Of a stretch of DNA of 5,856 bases, positions 5,824 to 5,856 are shown piece by piece. The stretch comes from Dehalococcoidia bacterium (lineage in GTDB: Bacteria; Chloroflexota; Dehalococcoidia; Dehalococcoidales; BS750m-G39). Position numbers and translations under genes: made by a program. The notes beneath the pieces are model-generated. The model was given only the letters and a program-made list of their open reading frames with translations. It did not search any database and was not told the origin of the DNA. The stretch is taken from the NCBI GenBank assembly GCA_030616265.1, contig JAUWXS010000046.1, positions 1 through 5,856 on the forward strand, read 5' to 3'. The stretch's first letter is position 1. Each line of letters opens with the position of its first letter.

Positions 5824-5856
5824 AGAAGCCGTCCTTCACGAGAAGGACGGCTTCTT
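5824..5856 (+). terminator. Rho-independent terminator of groES-groEL (edge of window)
   Basis: A perfect 14-bp stem, AGAAGCCGTCCTTC (5824-5837) with GAAGGACGGCTTCT (5842-5855), closes on a four-base ACGA loop. Only one T is visible after the stem because the window ends there, so the T-tract cannot be confirmed. Its position 26 nt after the groEL stop supports the call. Confidence 0.85.

Noticed and set aside
5221..5839. Antisense open frames of 120 and 131 codons opposite groEL
   Set aside because: They are shadows created by the codon bias of groEL; they match no family and the second runs over the groEL terminator arm.
1..5856. A new defence, mobile or biosynthetic system
   Set aside because: Every complete gene belongs to a known family, four of the six being clear housekeeping genes, and there is no CRISPR array, transposase, integrase or toxin-antitoxin pair.

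Overview
This window reads as ordinary bacterial chromosome, moderately GC-rich, with five complete genes and one gene cut by the left edge. The most likely source is a member of the Chloroflexota, perhaps of the Dehalococcoidia. That guess rests on the GroEL equatorial residues (KGHCVALDKKWGAP and VIDDGVTIA in place of the usual KGRNVVLDK-FGAP and TNDGVT) and on the style of the intergenic repeats. Both are recognised from memory and no search was run.

Left half, minus strand (2361 down to 1): one tightly packed operon starts from a strong sigma-70-type promoter (TTGACA, 17 nt, TATTAT with an extended TGn). Its gene order is a CNNM/CBS/CorC_HlyC membrane protein (CorC or 'hemolysin' family, probably divalent-cation transport), a DUF2344 'radical SAM-linked' protein, and the N-terminal third of tilS, the tRNA(Ile) lysidine synthetase. 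The first two genes overlap by 20 nt and the next gap is 13 nt, so translational coupling is likely.

Centre (2282-2691): the 410-nt divergent intergenic region holds the operon promoter, a MITE-like repeat of about 163 bp with imperfect 20-nt terminal inverted repeats, a second palindromic repeat of 71 bp (the 'CCCTGTCATTCTGA...' type), and a TATAAT box only 8 nt before the tsaD start codon.

Right half, plus strand: tsaD (t6A37 tRNA modification) is followed by a 192-nt leader region with inverted repeats, a sigma-70-type promoter and a perfect CIRCE operator, then groES-groEL with strong Shine-Dalgarno sequences. A 14-bp terminator hairpin ends exactly at the window edge. The groESL operon should be repressed by HrcA, whose gene is not in this window. 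TilS and TsaD both modify tRNA and GroES/GroEL fold proteins, so the content is mostly housekeeping.

I found no sign of a new defence, mobile or biosynthetic system. The points most worth checking are the possibly leaderless tsaD transcript, the two intergenic repeat elements, and the DUF2344 gene lying apart from any visible radical SAM partner.
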